Source: Actinomycetota bacterium
GTDB taxonomy: Bacteria > Actinomycetota > Thermoleophilia > Solirubrobacterales > Solirubrobacteraceae
Length of the DNA: 17,973 nucleotides
Assembly: GCA_005888335.1 (NCBI GenBank)
Contig: VAWY01000143.1
Coordinates: forward strand, 1-17,973
Direction of reading: 5' to 3'
Positions 7,279 to 14,289 of this stretch are shown one piece after another; within the stretch, counting starts at the first letter, position 1; every line of letters begins with the position of its first letter. Position numbers and translations under genes: made by a program. The notes beneath the pieces are model-generated. The model had not been told where the DNA came from. It did no database searches and was given only the letters and a program-made list of their open reading frames with translations.

Positions 7279-7966
7279 AGCGGAAGCGCACGAGCGCGGC
7301 GACGGCCAGCACCCCGTCGCGCCAGGTGATCTTCTTGCCCTCGGCGTACGTGCGCCCGTAGTACGAGATCGGCACCTCGTAGAGCCGCGCCCCGCGCCGC
7401 AGGATCTTCGCGGTGATCTCGGGCTCGAAGCGGAAGTCGTCGCAGACGAGCGGGATCCCGCGCACCAGATCGCCGCGGAACGCCTTGTAGCCGACCTCCA
7501 TGTCGCTGATCGTCGTGTTGAACATCACGTTGGTCAGCAGCGACAGCGCGCGGTTGCCGACGTAGTGCCAGAACAGGTGCGCGCGTTGCGGGCGCCCGCC
7601 GCGCAGGCGGGTCCCGTAGACGGCGTCGGCGCGGCCGTCGAGCAGCGGGCCGAGCAGAACGGGGATGTCGGAAGGGTCGTACTCGAGGTCGGCGTCCTGG
7701 ACGACGACGTAGTCGCCGGTCGACACCGCGATCGCCCGGCGCACCGCGGCGCCCTTGCCCGCGTTGGGCTGGCGTTCGACGCGCAGCGCGGGCAGCTCGG
7801 AGCGCAGGCCCTCGACGATGTCGCCCGTGCCATCCACCGACCCGTCGTCGACGACGACGATCTCCAGGCGCAGCGGCAGCGCGGCGACGCGGCGCAGCAC
7901 GCCCTCGATGGTCCGCGCCTCGTTGTAGGCGGGGACGAGGACGCTGACGAGCGGGTCGCTGGCCAC
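7259..7966 (-). CDS. Family 2 glycosyltransferase (dolichol/polyprenyl-phosphate mannosyltransferase-like)
   Basis: A 235-residue GT-A enzyme. Motifs in order: VLVPAYNEARTI (9-20), VVVDDGSVDGT (37-47, Asp40/Asp41), QDADLEYDP (90-98, the metal-binding DAD), DMEVGYKAFRG (155-165), DDFRFEPEITAKI (176-188) and GKKITWRDG (210-218). These resemble DPM1-type synthases that transfer a sugar from a nucleotide donor to polyprenyl phosphate on the inner face of the membrane. There is no C-terminal membrane segment, so it should be cytosolic or peripheral. The GTG at 7966 follows the ctaG stop after 13 nt. A TAGCCT hexamer that begins with that stop codon ends 10 nt before it. The 3' end lies antisense to the last 20 bp of the CHAP-PKD gene. 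Confidence 0.88.
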   Translation of the reverse strand: MASDPLVSVLVPAYNEARTIEGVLRRVAALPLRLEIVVVDDGSVDGTGDIVEGLRSELPALRVERQPNAGKGAAVRRAIAVSTGDYVVVQDADLEYDPSDIPVLLGPLLDGRADAVYGTRLRGGRPQRAHLFWHYVGNRALSLLTNVMFNTTISDMEVGYKAFRGDLVRGIPLVCDDFRFEPEITAKILRRGARLYEVPISYYGRTYAEGKKITWRDGVLAVAALVRFRFSSSSP

Positions 7967-7976
7967 AGGGCGCGGG

Positions 7977-7982
7977 AGGCTA
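7977..7982 (-). promoter_or_regulatory. Putative -10 hexamer (TAGCCT) for the glycosyltransferase gene, overlapping the ctaG stop
   Basis: The first three bases of TAGCCT are the TAG stop of ctaG (7982-7980). The hexamer ends 10 nt before the GTG at 7966. It may give an independent near-leaderless transcript; simple read-through from ctaG is also possible. Confidence 0.4.
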
Positions 7983-8885
7983 GCGCCCGCCGGTCAGCGA
8001 CTCCGGCGACTCCTCCTCGAGGCGCCGGCGCAGCTCGGCGCCCCGCCCGGCGGCCACCGCGCGCGCGGCGCGGCGGTCCGAGAGCTCGACACCCCGCTGC
8101 GCGGCGAGGTCGAGCAGCGCCTGGCGCTCCTCCCCCTCGCGCGCGGCGCGCAGGAAGAGCCAGCAGAACAGCCCGATCGTCAGCAGCGAGCCCTCGACCA
8201 TCATGATCGCGCCGGCGACGTTCTGGTCCTGCAGCGGCGTGATGCCGAACGAGCGGTCGCCCGCGTAGCCGGGGTAGAGCACGGTGTTCGACCAGATCAG
8301 GACGTTGCCCAGGATGGCGCCGGTGAGGCGCACGGCGATGATGTAGACGAGCCGCGCGAGGTTGCCGAACCAGACGGGCTTGGGCAGCGGCCCGAAGAGC
8401 GGCATCCACATCGCGACGCCGAAGCCCACGAAGCACGCGTGCTGGAGCGCGTGCAGCGCCGGATGGTGGACCGAGCCGACGTACAGCGCGTCGAGGTGCC
8501 AGAGGTAGAGGCTCAGCGCCCACAGCGGCAGCGCGACGAGCGGATGGGTGAGCACGCGCAGCCGGTCGAGCGCGCGGATGCGCAGCAGCGGCTGCAGCAC
8601 GGGCCCGGTGAGGCCGAGCACGAGCAGGAGCGCGCCGAGGTCGGCGATCAGCAGGTGCTCGACCATGTGCGCGAGGAAGAGCTCGTCGGCGATGTGGCTC
8701 AGCGGGGAGGCGAGCGCGAGCAGGATCACCGTCAGCCCGGCGTACCAGCACGCCTGCCGCTCCCCCGGGACGGGCCGGCCGCGGCGCGCGAGCGTGCGCA
8801 CGCGCATCGCGTAGAGCACGGCGGCGAGCGCAAGCGGGGCGAGCTGGAACGGGGCGAGGACGGGGCCGCCGACGTGGGCGAGCAC
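7980..8885 (-). CDS. ctaG: Cytochrome c oxidase assembly factor CtaG (caa3-type)
   Basis: A 301-residue polytopic membrane protein. Hydrophobic segments lie at about 10-27, 46-62, 76-97, 114-130, 146-165, 177-196 and 222-246, with a charged cytosolic tail after 247. The segment HIADELFLAHMVEHLL (about 64-79) and YLWHLDALYVGSVHHPALHA (about 127-146) carry the conserved histidines and acidic residues of the caa3_CtaG family, which is needed to assemble the copper site of caa3 oxidases in Bacillus. No oxidase subunit gene is in the window, so this copy is orphaned here. The GTG at 8885 has GAGG four bases upstream and a TAGCGT ending 10 nt before it. The long Glu/Arg-rich tail (about 249-295) is a possible lineage-specific addition. 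Confidence 0.85.
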   Translation of the reverse strand: MLAHVGGPVLAPFQLAPLALAAVLYAMRVRTLARRGRPVPGERQACWYAGLTVILLALASPLSHIADELFLAHMVEHLLIADLGALLLVLGLTGPVLQPLLRIRALDRLRVLTHPLVALPLWALSLYLWHLDALYVGSVHHPALHALQHACFVGFGVAMWMPLFGPLPKPVWFGNLARLVYIIAVRLTGAILGNVLIWSNTVLYPGYAGDRSFGITPLQDQNVAGAIMMVEGSLLTIGLFCWLFLRAAREGEERQALLDLAAQRGVELSDRRAARAVAAGRGAELRRRLEEESPESLTGGR

Positions 8886-8895
8886 GGTGCCTCAC

Positions 8896-8901
8896 ACGCT
8901 A
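8896..8901 (-). promoter_or_regulatory. Putative -10 hexamer (TAGCGT) for ctaG
   Basis: TAGCGT on the minus strand ends 10 nt before the GTG at 8885. Its upstream edge touches the 13-bp inverted-repeat arm at 8902-8914, so a protein bound at that arm could interfere with RNA polymerase. Regulation is inference only. Confidence 0.45.
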
Positions 8902-9067
8902 GACGGCCGGTTCCACGACCCCCGCACCAGGCTGACCGCGCCTCGCGGCGCCGGACGCCACCCGCCGGGACCGGCCCGTGCCGCTGGCACTGTGCCGGTC
9001 CGGCGTGCGGCGCCCGGCATCCACGATGCACGGCCATCCTGGCACGGTGGCCGCGGAACCGGCCGTC
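8902..9067. repeat. Nested inverted repeats between the EamA and ctaG genes
   Basis: A perfect 13-bp inverted repeat, GACGGCCGGTTCC at 8902-8914 and GGAACCGGCCGTC at 9055-9067, has 140 bp between its arms and encloses the compact hairpin at 8968-9001. The right arm overlaps the stop codon of the EamA gene by two bases; the left arm abuts the ctaG -10. The 180-bp gap 8886-9065 shows no convincing gene. Confidence 0.6.
8968..9001 (-). terminator. Strong two-stage hairpin downstream of the EamA gene
   Basis: GGACCGGC (8968-8975) pairs with GCCGGTCC (8994-9001), and inside it GTGCC (8978-8982) pairs with GGCAC (8986-8990) around a GCT loop, leaving a small CC/TGT internal bulge. It lies 65 bp past the EamA stop on the minus strand. 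No U-tract follows, as is common for terminators in GC-rich actinobacteria, so termination is likely but unproven. Confidence 0.5.
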
Positions 9068-9905
9068 ACCCGGCCGCGATGAGCGCGACGCCGGCCATGA
9101 CGACGAGCACGCCCACGTCCTGCGTGCGCGTGAGGCGCTCGCCGAGGACCACGCGGGCGAGCAGGACGGTCGTCACCGGGTACAGCGCGCCGAGCACGGC
9201 GACCACTGCGAGCAGCCCCTTCGTGGTGGCCAGCGCGTAGAGCCCGGTCGCCCCGAGGTCGAACGCGCCGATGCCGGCCAGGCGGGCGGCATCGCGGGGC
9301 GCCGGGACGAGCGGCGCGCGGACCGCGACCGCGACGGCCGCCAGCACCGGCAGCGCCGCGGCGCGCCCGAGCAGCAGCGTCCACAGCACGCCCCCCGCGG
9401 CGGCCTCGGCCGCGCCGAGGAAGTAGGTGCCGAAGCCGGCGGCCGCGGCGAGCGCGAGCAGGAGGGCGTGCCGGCTCGCGCCCGCCTGCGGATGCTCCGC
9501 CTGCTCGCGCCCGGCGAGCAGCACGCCCGCGATCGCGCAGGCCAGGCCCACCGCCTGAACGGCGCTGAGGCGGTCGCCGCGGGCCAGCCCGACCAGCACG
9601 GGCAGGGCGACGCCGGTCGACGACACCGGCGCGACGACGCTCATCGTGCCGACGGCGAGCGCGCGGTAGAACGCGCCGAGCCCGACCACGCCGGCCAGGC
9701 CGGCGCCGACCGCCCATGCGGCCTCACGCGCGCCCGGCGGCGCCGTCCCGGTCGCCACGACCAGCGCGGCGACGATGACCAGGCCGGCGGTCTCGACGCC
9801 GAGCACCACGGTGAGCGTGCTCAGCCGGCGGCTCTGCAGCCCGCCGAGGAAGTCGGCCAGGCCCCAGCACGCGGACGCGCCGAGGGCGCAGACGACCGCC
9901 AGCAC
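9066..9905 (-). CDS. EamA/DMT-family transporter
   Basis: A 279-residue membrane protein with about ten hydrophobic segments in two halves, as in the drug/metabolite transporter superfamily with two EamA repeats. The start ALGASACWGLADFLGG (about 7-22) and the second-half segment DLGATGLYALATTKGLLAVVAVLGALYPV (with the usual SALYPV-like feature) are characteristic. The C-terminal VLGERLTRTQDVGVLVVMAGVALIA matches the family ending. It probably exports or imports a small metabolite; the substrate cannot be predicted. The GTG at 9905 follows the stop of the proline-rich gene by 9 nt, with only a weak TAGCCC 6 nt upstream, so coupling or a shared transcript is plausible. Confidence 0.87.
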   Translation of the reverse strand: MLAVVCALGASACWGLADFLGGLQSRRLSTLTVVLGVETAGLVIVAALVVATGTAPPGAREAAWAVGAGLAGVVGLGAFYRALAVGTMSVVAPVSSTGVALPVLVGLARGDRLSAVQAVGLACAIAGVLLAGREQAEHPQAGASRHALLLALAAAAGFGTYFLGAAEAAAGGVLWTLLLGRAAALPVLAAVAVAVRAPLVPAPRDAARLAGIGAFDLGATGLYALATTKGLLAVVAVLGALYPVTTVLLARVVLGERLTRTQDVGVLVVMAGVALIAAG

Positions 9906-9911
9906 CGTCGC

Positions 9912-9917
9912 GGGCTA
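9912..9917 (-). promoter_or_regulatory. Weak -10-like hexamer (TAGCCC) before the EamA gene, overlapping the upstream stop
   Basis: TAGCCC ends 6 nt before the GTG at 9905, and its TAG is the stop of the proline-rich gene. The final T of TAnnnT is missing, so this is the weakest member of the series. Confidence 0.25.
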
Positions 9918-10610
9918 GTGGACCGGAAGCGCCGGGATCGCGGGCGCCGGGGGGACGGGCACCGTGGGCACGGGCACCGAGGGGAGGGGCGCCAGCGGAA
10001 GAGGCACCACCGGACGCGCGGGCGCGGGCGGTCCACCGGCGGGTGGCCCGCCGCCGGGCGGCGCAGTCGCGGCCGGCGGCGGCGGGATGATCTCGACCAC
10101 CGTCGTGACGGCGTCCTGGCCGGCGGGCCCGGCCGGCGCCGGCGCCGTGCCGATCGTATGCGCGACCCCCTCGCCCACGTCGCGGACGGGGTTGGGGCGA
10201 GCCTGCGGCTGGCTCGGCGAGTCGCCCGCCGGCGGGGAGGACGCCGGCGCGGGAGCGGAGACGACCTTCTCCGAGTGCCGCGGCGGGGCGACGGCGAGCG
10301 GGGAGCCGGCGGCGGGGCGTCGTGGCGGGCCAGGCGCTGTGGCTGCGCCGCGCGGGCTCGTCACGGCCACGGCCCGGCTCGCTGACGGAACGGTGGGCAG
10401 GCGGGCAGGCGAGCGCGAGCGCACGCGCGCGCCGGTCAGGGCGGAGCCCGGGATCGACGGGCCGGTGACGACCTGGCCCGCGGCGCCCAGCCCGCTCAGG
10501 CCGCCGCTGAGCAGCGTCACGGCCACCGCGACGGCGAGCGTGCCAGGCACGACAAGCGTCGCCGCCGTCGCCCACATCCCCCGCCGGCGCCATGCTTTCG
10601 CGAGGCGCAT
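9915..10610 (-). CDS. Hypothetical membrane-anchored proline-rich protein
   Basis: A 231-residue protein of unrecognised family. A short basic N-terminus (MRLAKAWRRRGMW) and one hydrophobic segment (about 13-38) indicate a signal anchor or uncleaved export signal. The rest is extracytoplasmic, low in complexity and rich in Pro, Ala and Gly. A more ordered patch near 142-166 (NPVRDVGEGVAHTIG, then DAVTTVVEIIPPPP) is followed by a C-terminal tail of short PVP/PLP repeats. This looks like a wall-spanning stalk rather than an enzyme. The ATG at 10610 is well supported by TAGAAT exactly 7 nt upstream. It is divergent from the histidine kinase with 62 bp between starts. Composition bias means a spurious reading frame must be considered, but the start signal and the hydrophobic segment argue for a real gene. 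Confidence 0.65.
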   Translation of the reverse strand: MRLAKAWRRRGMWATAATLVVPGTLAVAVAVTLLSGGLSGLGAAGQVVTGPSIPGSALTGARVRSRSPARLPTVPSASRAVAVTSPRGAATAPGPPRRPAAGSPLAVAPPRHSEKVVSAPAPASSPPAGDSPSQPQARPNPVRDVGEGVAHTIGTAPAPAGPAGQDAVTTVVEIIPPPPAATAPPGGGPPAGGPPAPARPVVPLPLAPLPSVPVPTVPVPPAPAIPALPVH

Positions 10611-10617
10611 GGGGAGG

Positions 10618-10623
10618 ATTCTA
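10618..10623 (-). promoter_or_regulatory. Putative -10 hexamer (TAGAAT) for the proline-rich protein gene
   Basis: TAGAAT on the minus strand is the closest match to the bacterial -10 consensus in the series and ends exactly 7 nt before the ATG at 10610. It lies in the 62-bp divergent gap with the kinase gene; no clear -35 is seen. Confidence 0.6.
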
Positions 10624-10672
10624 CCGGGACCCCTCGCACTCGACGCCGGATTGCCGCGACAATAGGGGAGCA

Positions 10673-13096
10673 TTGCGACGCCTCAGCATCGCCCGGTCCT
10701 TCCGCCTCGCGCTCCTGGGGCTGACCCTCACGCTGGCCGTCCTGGCCGGCGCCGGCGTCGCGCGCCTGTACGACGCGCGCCAGCGCTACGAGGACCGCCT
10801 GGGCGCCGCCTACGCGCTCGAGGCGTCGGCGGGCGGACTGCTCGCCGCGGGCGTCGTCGAGGAGGCGACGCTGCGCACGACGCGCGGCCGCCCCGACGCG
10901 GCGCCGGCGCGCCGCCGCGCCCGCCTCGCCTTCGACCGGGCCGCCCGGCAGGCGCGCCGCCTCGCGGCGTCCGACCCGCCCAGCGCCCGCCTCGTCGACC
11001 GCGCGATCGTCGCGCAGCGCGCACTGCGCCGCGGCGCCCGGCCGGCGACCGGCGCGCTCGCGTCGCGCCAGGCGATCGCCGCGCTCGTCGACCGCCAGCG
11101 GGTGCGCCGCGACGAGGCGCAGGCGACCGCCGGCGACGAGACGCGCGAGGCGATCGCGCTCGTCGCGATCGGCGGCGTGCTCGCGCTGGTGCTCGCGCTC
11201 GGCCTGGTCTCCGCGATCCTCGCCGCGGTCCGCCGGCCGCTCGAGGACCTCGTCGACGCGGCCGGCGAGCTCGCCGCCGGCAAGCCGGACGTGCACGTCG
11301 ACGAGCGCGGGCCCGGCGAGCTCGCCGAGCTGGGCAGCGCGTTCAACCGCATGGCCGGCGACCTGACGACGACCCGGGGCCAGCTCGAGCACGAGCGCGA
11401 GCGCCTGCGGCTGACCGTCGAGAGCCTCGGCGACGGCCTGCTCGTCACCGACGGCGACGTCATCGAGGCAGCCAACCCGCGGGCCGCCGACCTGGTCCCC
11501 GAGGCGATGCCGGGCACGCGCGTCGGCGAGGTCGAGGGCCTGCCCGATCCGATCGACGCGCTTGCCGGCGAGGTCACGGTCGACCACGGCCATCGCACGC
11601 TCGCGGTGACCGCCGCGCGGTTGGGCTTCGGCGGGCGCGGCCTGGTCTGGACGATTCGGGACGTGAGCGAGCGCGCCCGCCTCGAACGGCTCAAGAGCGA
11701 GTTCGTCGCGACCGCCTCGCACGAGCTGCGCAGCCCGCTGACGTCGATCAAGGGCTTCGTCGAGCTGCTGGGCGCCGACCCCGCGCTGACCGCCCGCCAG
11801 CGCGACTTCGTCGACACCGTGCTGACCTCGACCAACCGCCTGGTCGACCTCGTCAACGACCTGCTCGACGTCACGCGCATCGAAGCCGGCCGGCTCGAGA
11901 TCCACCCGCGCCCGACCGACGTGGCCGAGATCGTCCACGAGGTCACCGACCTGCTCGGCGCCCGGCTCGTCGAGCGCGACCAGGACCTGCGGATCGACAT
12001 GGCCGGCGACGTGCCGCGCGCGCTCGCCGACCCCGGGCGGCTGCGGCAGGTCCTGACCAACCTGCTGACCAACGCCCACCTCTACACGCCGGAGGGCGGG
12101 CGGCTGACCGTGCGCGCGTCGGCGACGGCCGGCCAGGTCGTCCTCGAGGTCTCCGACACCGGCCCCGGGATGACCGCCGAGCAGGTCGATCACGCCTTCG
12201 ACCGCTTCTACCGCGGCGGCCACACCGGCGCCCAGCCGGGCACCGGCCTGGGGCTGTCGATCGTGCGCTCGCTGGTGGACCTCATGGGCGGCACGATCGA
12301 GCTCGTCTCGGCGCCGGGCGAGGGCACGACGTTCACCGTGCGCCTCCCGCGCGCCGGCGGCGACGCCGACCGCGAGGCGCGCCGCCTGGCGCTCGACGGG
12401 CGCCGCGTCCTCGTCCTCGACGACGAGCGCGACGTCGGCGAGCTGATCGCCGAGCGCCTGTCGCCGTACGGCGTCGAGGCGATCATCGAGTCCGACGGCG
12501 CCGCGGCGCTCGCCCGCCTGCGCGAGGAGCCGTTCGACGCGATGACGCTCGACATCCTCATGCCCGCGATGAGCGGCTTCGAGGTGCTGCGCGCGCTGCG
12601 CGCCGATGAACGCCTGCGCGCGCTGCCGGTCGTCGTCGTGTCGGTCTTCTCGGGCCGGGAGGCGCTCTCGGGCGAGTGGGTGGTCGCCAAGCCGATCGAC
12701 GCCGAGGAGCTCGCCGACGCGCTCGGGGCCGCCGTCCTCGCCGGCCGCGTGCGCGTGCTCGCCGTCGGGCGCGACGCGGTGCGCACGCGCGCGGGGCGCG
12801 CGCTGAAGTCGCTGGGCATGGAGTCGATGTGGGCCTCTGACGCGGGCGAGGCGGCCCGCCTGTGCGCCCGCGCGCGCTTCGAGGTGGCGCTCGTCGACGC
12901 CGGCCTGCCCGCGGCCGACCAGGTCCTCGCCGCGCTCGATCTGCGGGGGCGCCGGCTGGAGCGCTCGGTGGTCGTCTTCTCCGACGGGCATGGCGCGTCG
13001 GGACTCGTCAAGCTCGCCGCCGACCCCGTACCGGTGGACGCCGCCGGCGTCGCCGTGCTCGCGCTGCTTCAGCAGGAGGAACCGGCGCCCGGCTAA
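10673..13096 (+). CDS. Hybrid sensor histidine kinase with two C-terminal receiver domains
   Basis: An 807-residue membrane kinase. A first membrane helix (about 10-28), an extracytoplasmic sensor of about 130 residues rich in Arg and Ala with no recognised fold, and a second helix (about 162-183) lead to a HAMP linker and a small PAS-like segment (about 240-325). The HisKA box FVATASHELRSPLTSIKGF holds His350; the ATPase domain has NLLTNAHLYTP, DTGPGM and GTGLGLSIV. The first receiver (about 577-690) has LDDERD, phospho-acceptor Asp627 in LDILMP, and Lys673. A second, degenerate receiver (about 692-800) keeps Asp742 (LVDAGLP) but lacks the acidic pair. The TTG at 10673, after AGGGGAG, is chosen because it immediately precedes the basic and membrane segments; the spacer is short, so the start is uncertain. 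The next genes are probable partners. Confidence 0.88.
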   Translation: MRRLSIARSFRLALLGLTLTLAVLAGAGVARLYDARQRYEDRLGAAYALEASAGGLLAAGVVEEATLRTTRGRPDAAPARRRARLAFDRAARQARRLAASDPPSARLVDRAIVAQRALRRGARPATGALASRQAIAALVDRQRVRRDEAQATAGDETREAIALVAIGGVLALVLALGLVSAILAAVRRPLEDLVDAAGELAAGKPDVHVDERGPGELAELGSAFNRMAGDLTTTRGQLEHERERLRLTVESLGDGLLVTDGDVIEAANPRAADLVPEAMPGTRVGEVEGLPDPIDALAGEVTVDHGHRTLAVTAARLGFGGRGLVWTIRDVSERARLERLKSEFVATASHELRSPLTSIKGFVELLGADPALTARQRDFVDTVLTSTNRLVDLVNDLLDVTRIEAGRLEIHPRPTDVAEIVHEVTDLLGARLVERDQDLRIDMAGDVPRALADPGRLRQVLTNLLTNAHLYTPEGGRLTVRASATAGQVVLEVSDTGPGMTAEQVDHAFDRFYRGGHTGAQPGTGLGLSIVRSLVDLMGGTIELVSAPGEGTTFTVRLPRAGGDADREARRLALDGRRVLVLDDERDVGELIAERLSPYGVEAIIESDGAAALARLREEPFDAMTLDILMPAMSGFEVLRALRADERLRALPVVVVSVFSGREALSGEWVVAKPIDAEELADALGAAVLAGRVRVLAVGRDAVRTRAGRALKSLGMESMWASDAGEAARLCARARFEVALVDAGLPAADQVLAALDLRGRRLERSVVVFSDGHGASGLVKLAADPVPVDAAGVAVLALLQQEEPAPG

Positions 13097-13099
13097 CCT
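13094..13099 (+). promoter_or_regulatory. Putative -10 hexamer (TAACCT) for the HD-GYP gene, overlapping the kinase stop
   Basis: TAACCT ends exactly 7 nt before the GTG at 13107, and its TAA is the stop codon of the histidine kinase gene. It could allow the HD-GYP and receiver genes to be made without the kinase. Confidence 0.5.
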
Positions 13100-13106
13100 G
13101 CCCGCA

Positions 13107-13862
13107 GTGGAGGTCACCCAGCGGGAACGGGTACTCGAAGAAGAGCTGGCCGCCCTCAGGGCTCGGATCACCGAGGTCGAGGCGCAGGCAGCGGCCAAGG
13201 AGCAGCAGCTCGAGCGCTACGCCGCCGACCTGCGCGAGACGTTCAAGCAGGAGCGCGAGCGCTCCGCGCAGCTGCGCGACTCGTACATCACCACGGTGCG
13301 CGCGCTGGCCAACGCCGTCGAGGCGCGCGACGCCTACACCGGCAAGCACGCCGAGCGCGTCGCGGCGTACGGGCTGTCGCTCGCCCGCGCGCTGGGCTCG
13401 CGACTGGCCGACGATCCGGAGATCGAGTTCGGCTTCCTCCTGCACGACATCGGCAAGGTCGCCGTCCCCGACGCGATCCTCTACAAGCCGGAGCCGCTCA
13501 CCGAGCCCGAGCGCCACCTCATGGAGCGGCACACGGTCATCGGCGTGCAGATCCTGCGCGGCGTGGACTTCCTGGGCGAGGCCAAGGCCGTGGTCCGCTC
13601 GCACCACGAGCGCTGGGACGGCAAGGGCTACCCGGACGGCCTCGCGCGCGAAGAGATCCCGTTGGCCGCGCGAGTGTTCGCCGTGGCCGACACGCTCGAC
13701 GCGCTGACCACCGATCGCCCGTATCGCCCGGCGTCGCCGCTGTGCGCCTCGCGCGAGATCATCAACTCCCTGACCGGCACGCAGTTCGATCCCACGGTCG
13801 TCGAGGCCTTCGGGGAGGTGCCCGACGACGAGCTGGAGGGCATCCGGACGGAGATCCAGTGA
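13107..13862 (+). CDS. HD-GYP domain protein, probable cyclic-di-GMP phosphodiesterase
   Basis: A 251-residue cytosolic protein. An N-terminal coiled coil of about 55 residues rich in Glu, Arg and Ala (RERVLEEELAALRARI) is followed by a full HD-GYP domain: HAERVAAYG, the metal-binding LLHDIGKVAVPDAIL with His113-Asp114, MERHTVIG, SHHERWDGKGYPDGL with GYP at 174-176, and ADTLDALTTDRPYRPA. All expected residues for hydrolysis of cyclic-di-GMP (or related cyclic dinucleotides) are present. Unlike many HD-GYP proteins it has no fused receiver; a separate receiver gene overlaps its end, suggesting control in trans through the coiled coil. The GTG at 13107 is fixed by the -10-like hexamer 7 nt upstream and by the coiled coil. 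Confidence 0.92.
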   Translation: MEVTQRERVLEEELAALRARITEVEAQAAAKEQQLERYAADLRETFKQERERSAQLRDSYITTVRALANAVEARDAYTGKHAERVAAYGLSLARALGSRLADDPEIEFGFLLHDIGKVAVPDAILYKPEPLTEPERHLMERHTVIGVQILRGVDFLGEAKAVVRSHHERWDGKGYPDGLAREEIPLAARVFAVADTLDALTTDRPYRPASPLCASREIINSLTGTQFDPTVVEAFGEVPDDELEGIRTEIQ

Positions 13863-14233
13863 CGGCGGTCCGGCCGAGCGCGGTCCTGATCGTCGACGAC
13901 GACCCGTTCATCCGCCGCCTGATCGCGACGACGCTGGAGGACGTCGCCGGCTTCGAGCTCATCCAGGCCGCCGACGGCGAGGAGGCGCTCGAGCTGGCCG
14001 ACCAGAACAAGCCGCGCATCGTCTTCCTGGACGTCGACATGCCCAAGCTCAACGGCCTGGACGCGTGCCGTGCCCTGCGCGAGCGCGACGACCTCGCCGG
14101 GACGCGGATCGTCATGCTCACGGCGGGGGTGCAGCACGAGCGGGCGGCCCACGACGCCGGCGCCGACCTCTTCCTCACCAAGCCCTTCTCGCCGCTCGAC
14201 CTGCTGCGGCTGGTCGACGAGCTGGCGAGCTGA
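13859..14233 (+). CDS. Single-domain response regulator (CheY-like receiver)
   Basis: A 124-residue stand-alone receiver domain. It shows the acidic triad region VLIVDDDPF (Asp13-Asp15), phospho-acceptor Asp58 in FLDVDMPKLNG, the switch threonine in VMLTAG and the lysine in LTKPFSP; no output domain follows. The GTG start lies in a GTGA overlap with the HD-GYP stop (4 bp), so translation is almost certainly coupled. It is the likely phosphate carrier between the hybrid kinase and the HD-GYP protein. Confidence 0.93.
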   Translation: MTAVRPSAVLIVDDDPFIRRLIATTLEDVAGFELIQAADGEEALELADQNKPRIVFLDVDMPKLNGLDACRALRERDDLAGTRIVMLTAGVQHERAAHDAGADLFLTKPFSPLDLLRLVDELAS

Positions 14234-14253
14234 ACTCAACACATGTTCTAGTG

Positions 14254-14274
14254 CGTCGCGCCCACGCGCGGACG
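14254..14274 (+). terminator. Possible hairpin terminator after the signalling cassette
   Basis: CGTCGCGC (14254-14261) pairs with GCGCG-ACG (14266-14274) around a CCAC loop with one bulged G. It lies 21 bp after the receiver stop and directly before the next -10, so it could end the cassette. No U-tract follows. Confidence 0.3.
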
Positions 14275-14280
14275 TAGGGT
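14275..14280 (+). promoter_or_regulatory. Putative -10 hexamer (TAGGGT) for the lipoprotein gene
   Basis: TAGGGT ends 9 nt before the ATG at 14290 and no ribosome site is present, so a leader of about two nucleotides is expected. Confidence 0.5.
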
Positions 14281-14289
14281 CGGACTCCC

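Noticed and set aside
8886..9065. Small gene in the gap between the EamA and ctaG genes
   Set aside because: Short open frames here are rich in Arg, Pro and Gly, lack ribosome sites, and are better explained as the nested inverted repeats.
8439..10385. Long plus-strand frame antisense to ctaG, the EamA gene and the proline-rich gene
   Set aside because: It crosses three minus-strand genes and the hairpin gap, and is Arg-, Gly- and His-rich without any domain.
10517..13198. A very long open frame (893 codons) antisense to the histidine kinase
   Set aside because: It is the shadow of the kinase gene in a GC-rich genome: composition is dominated by Arg, Ala, Gly and Glu, no domain is recognisable, and the plus-strand frame holds all kinase motifs.
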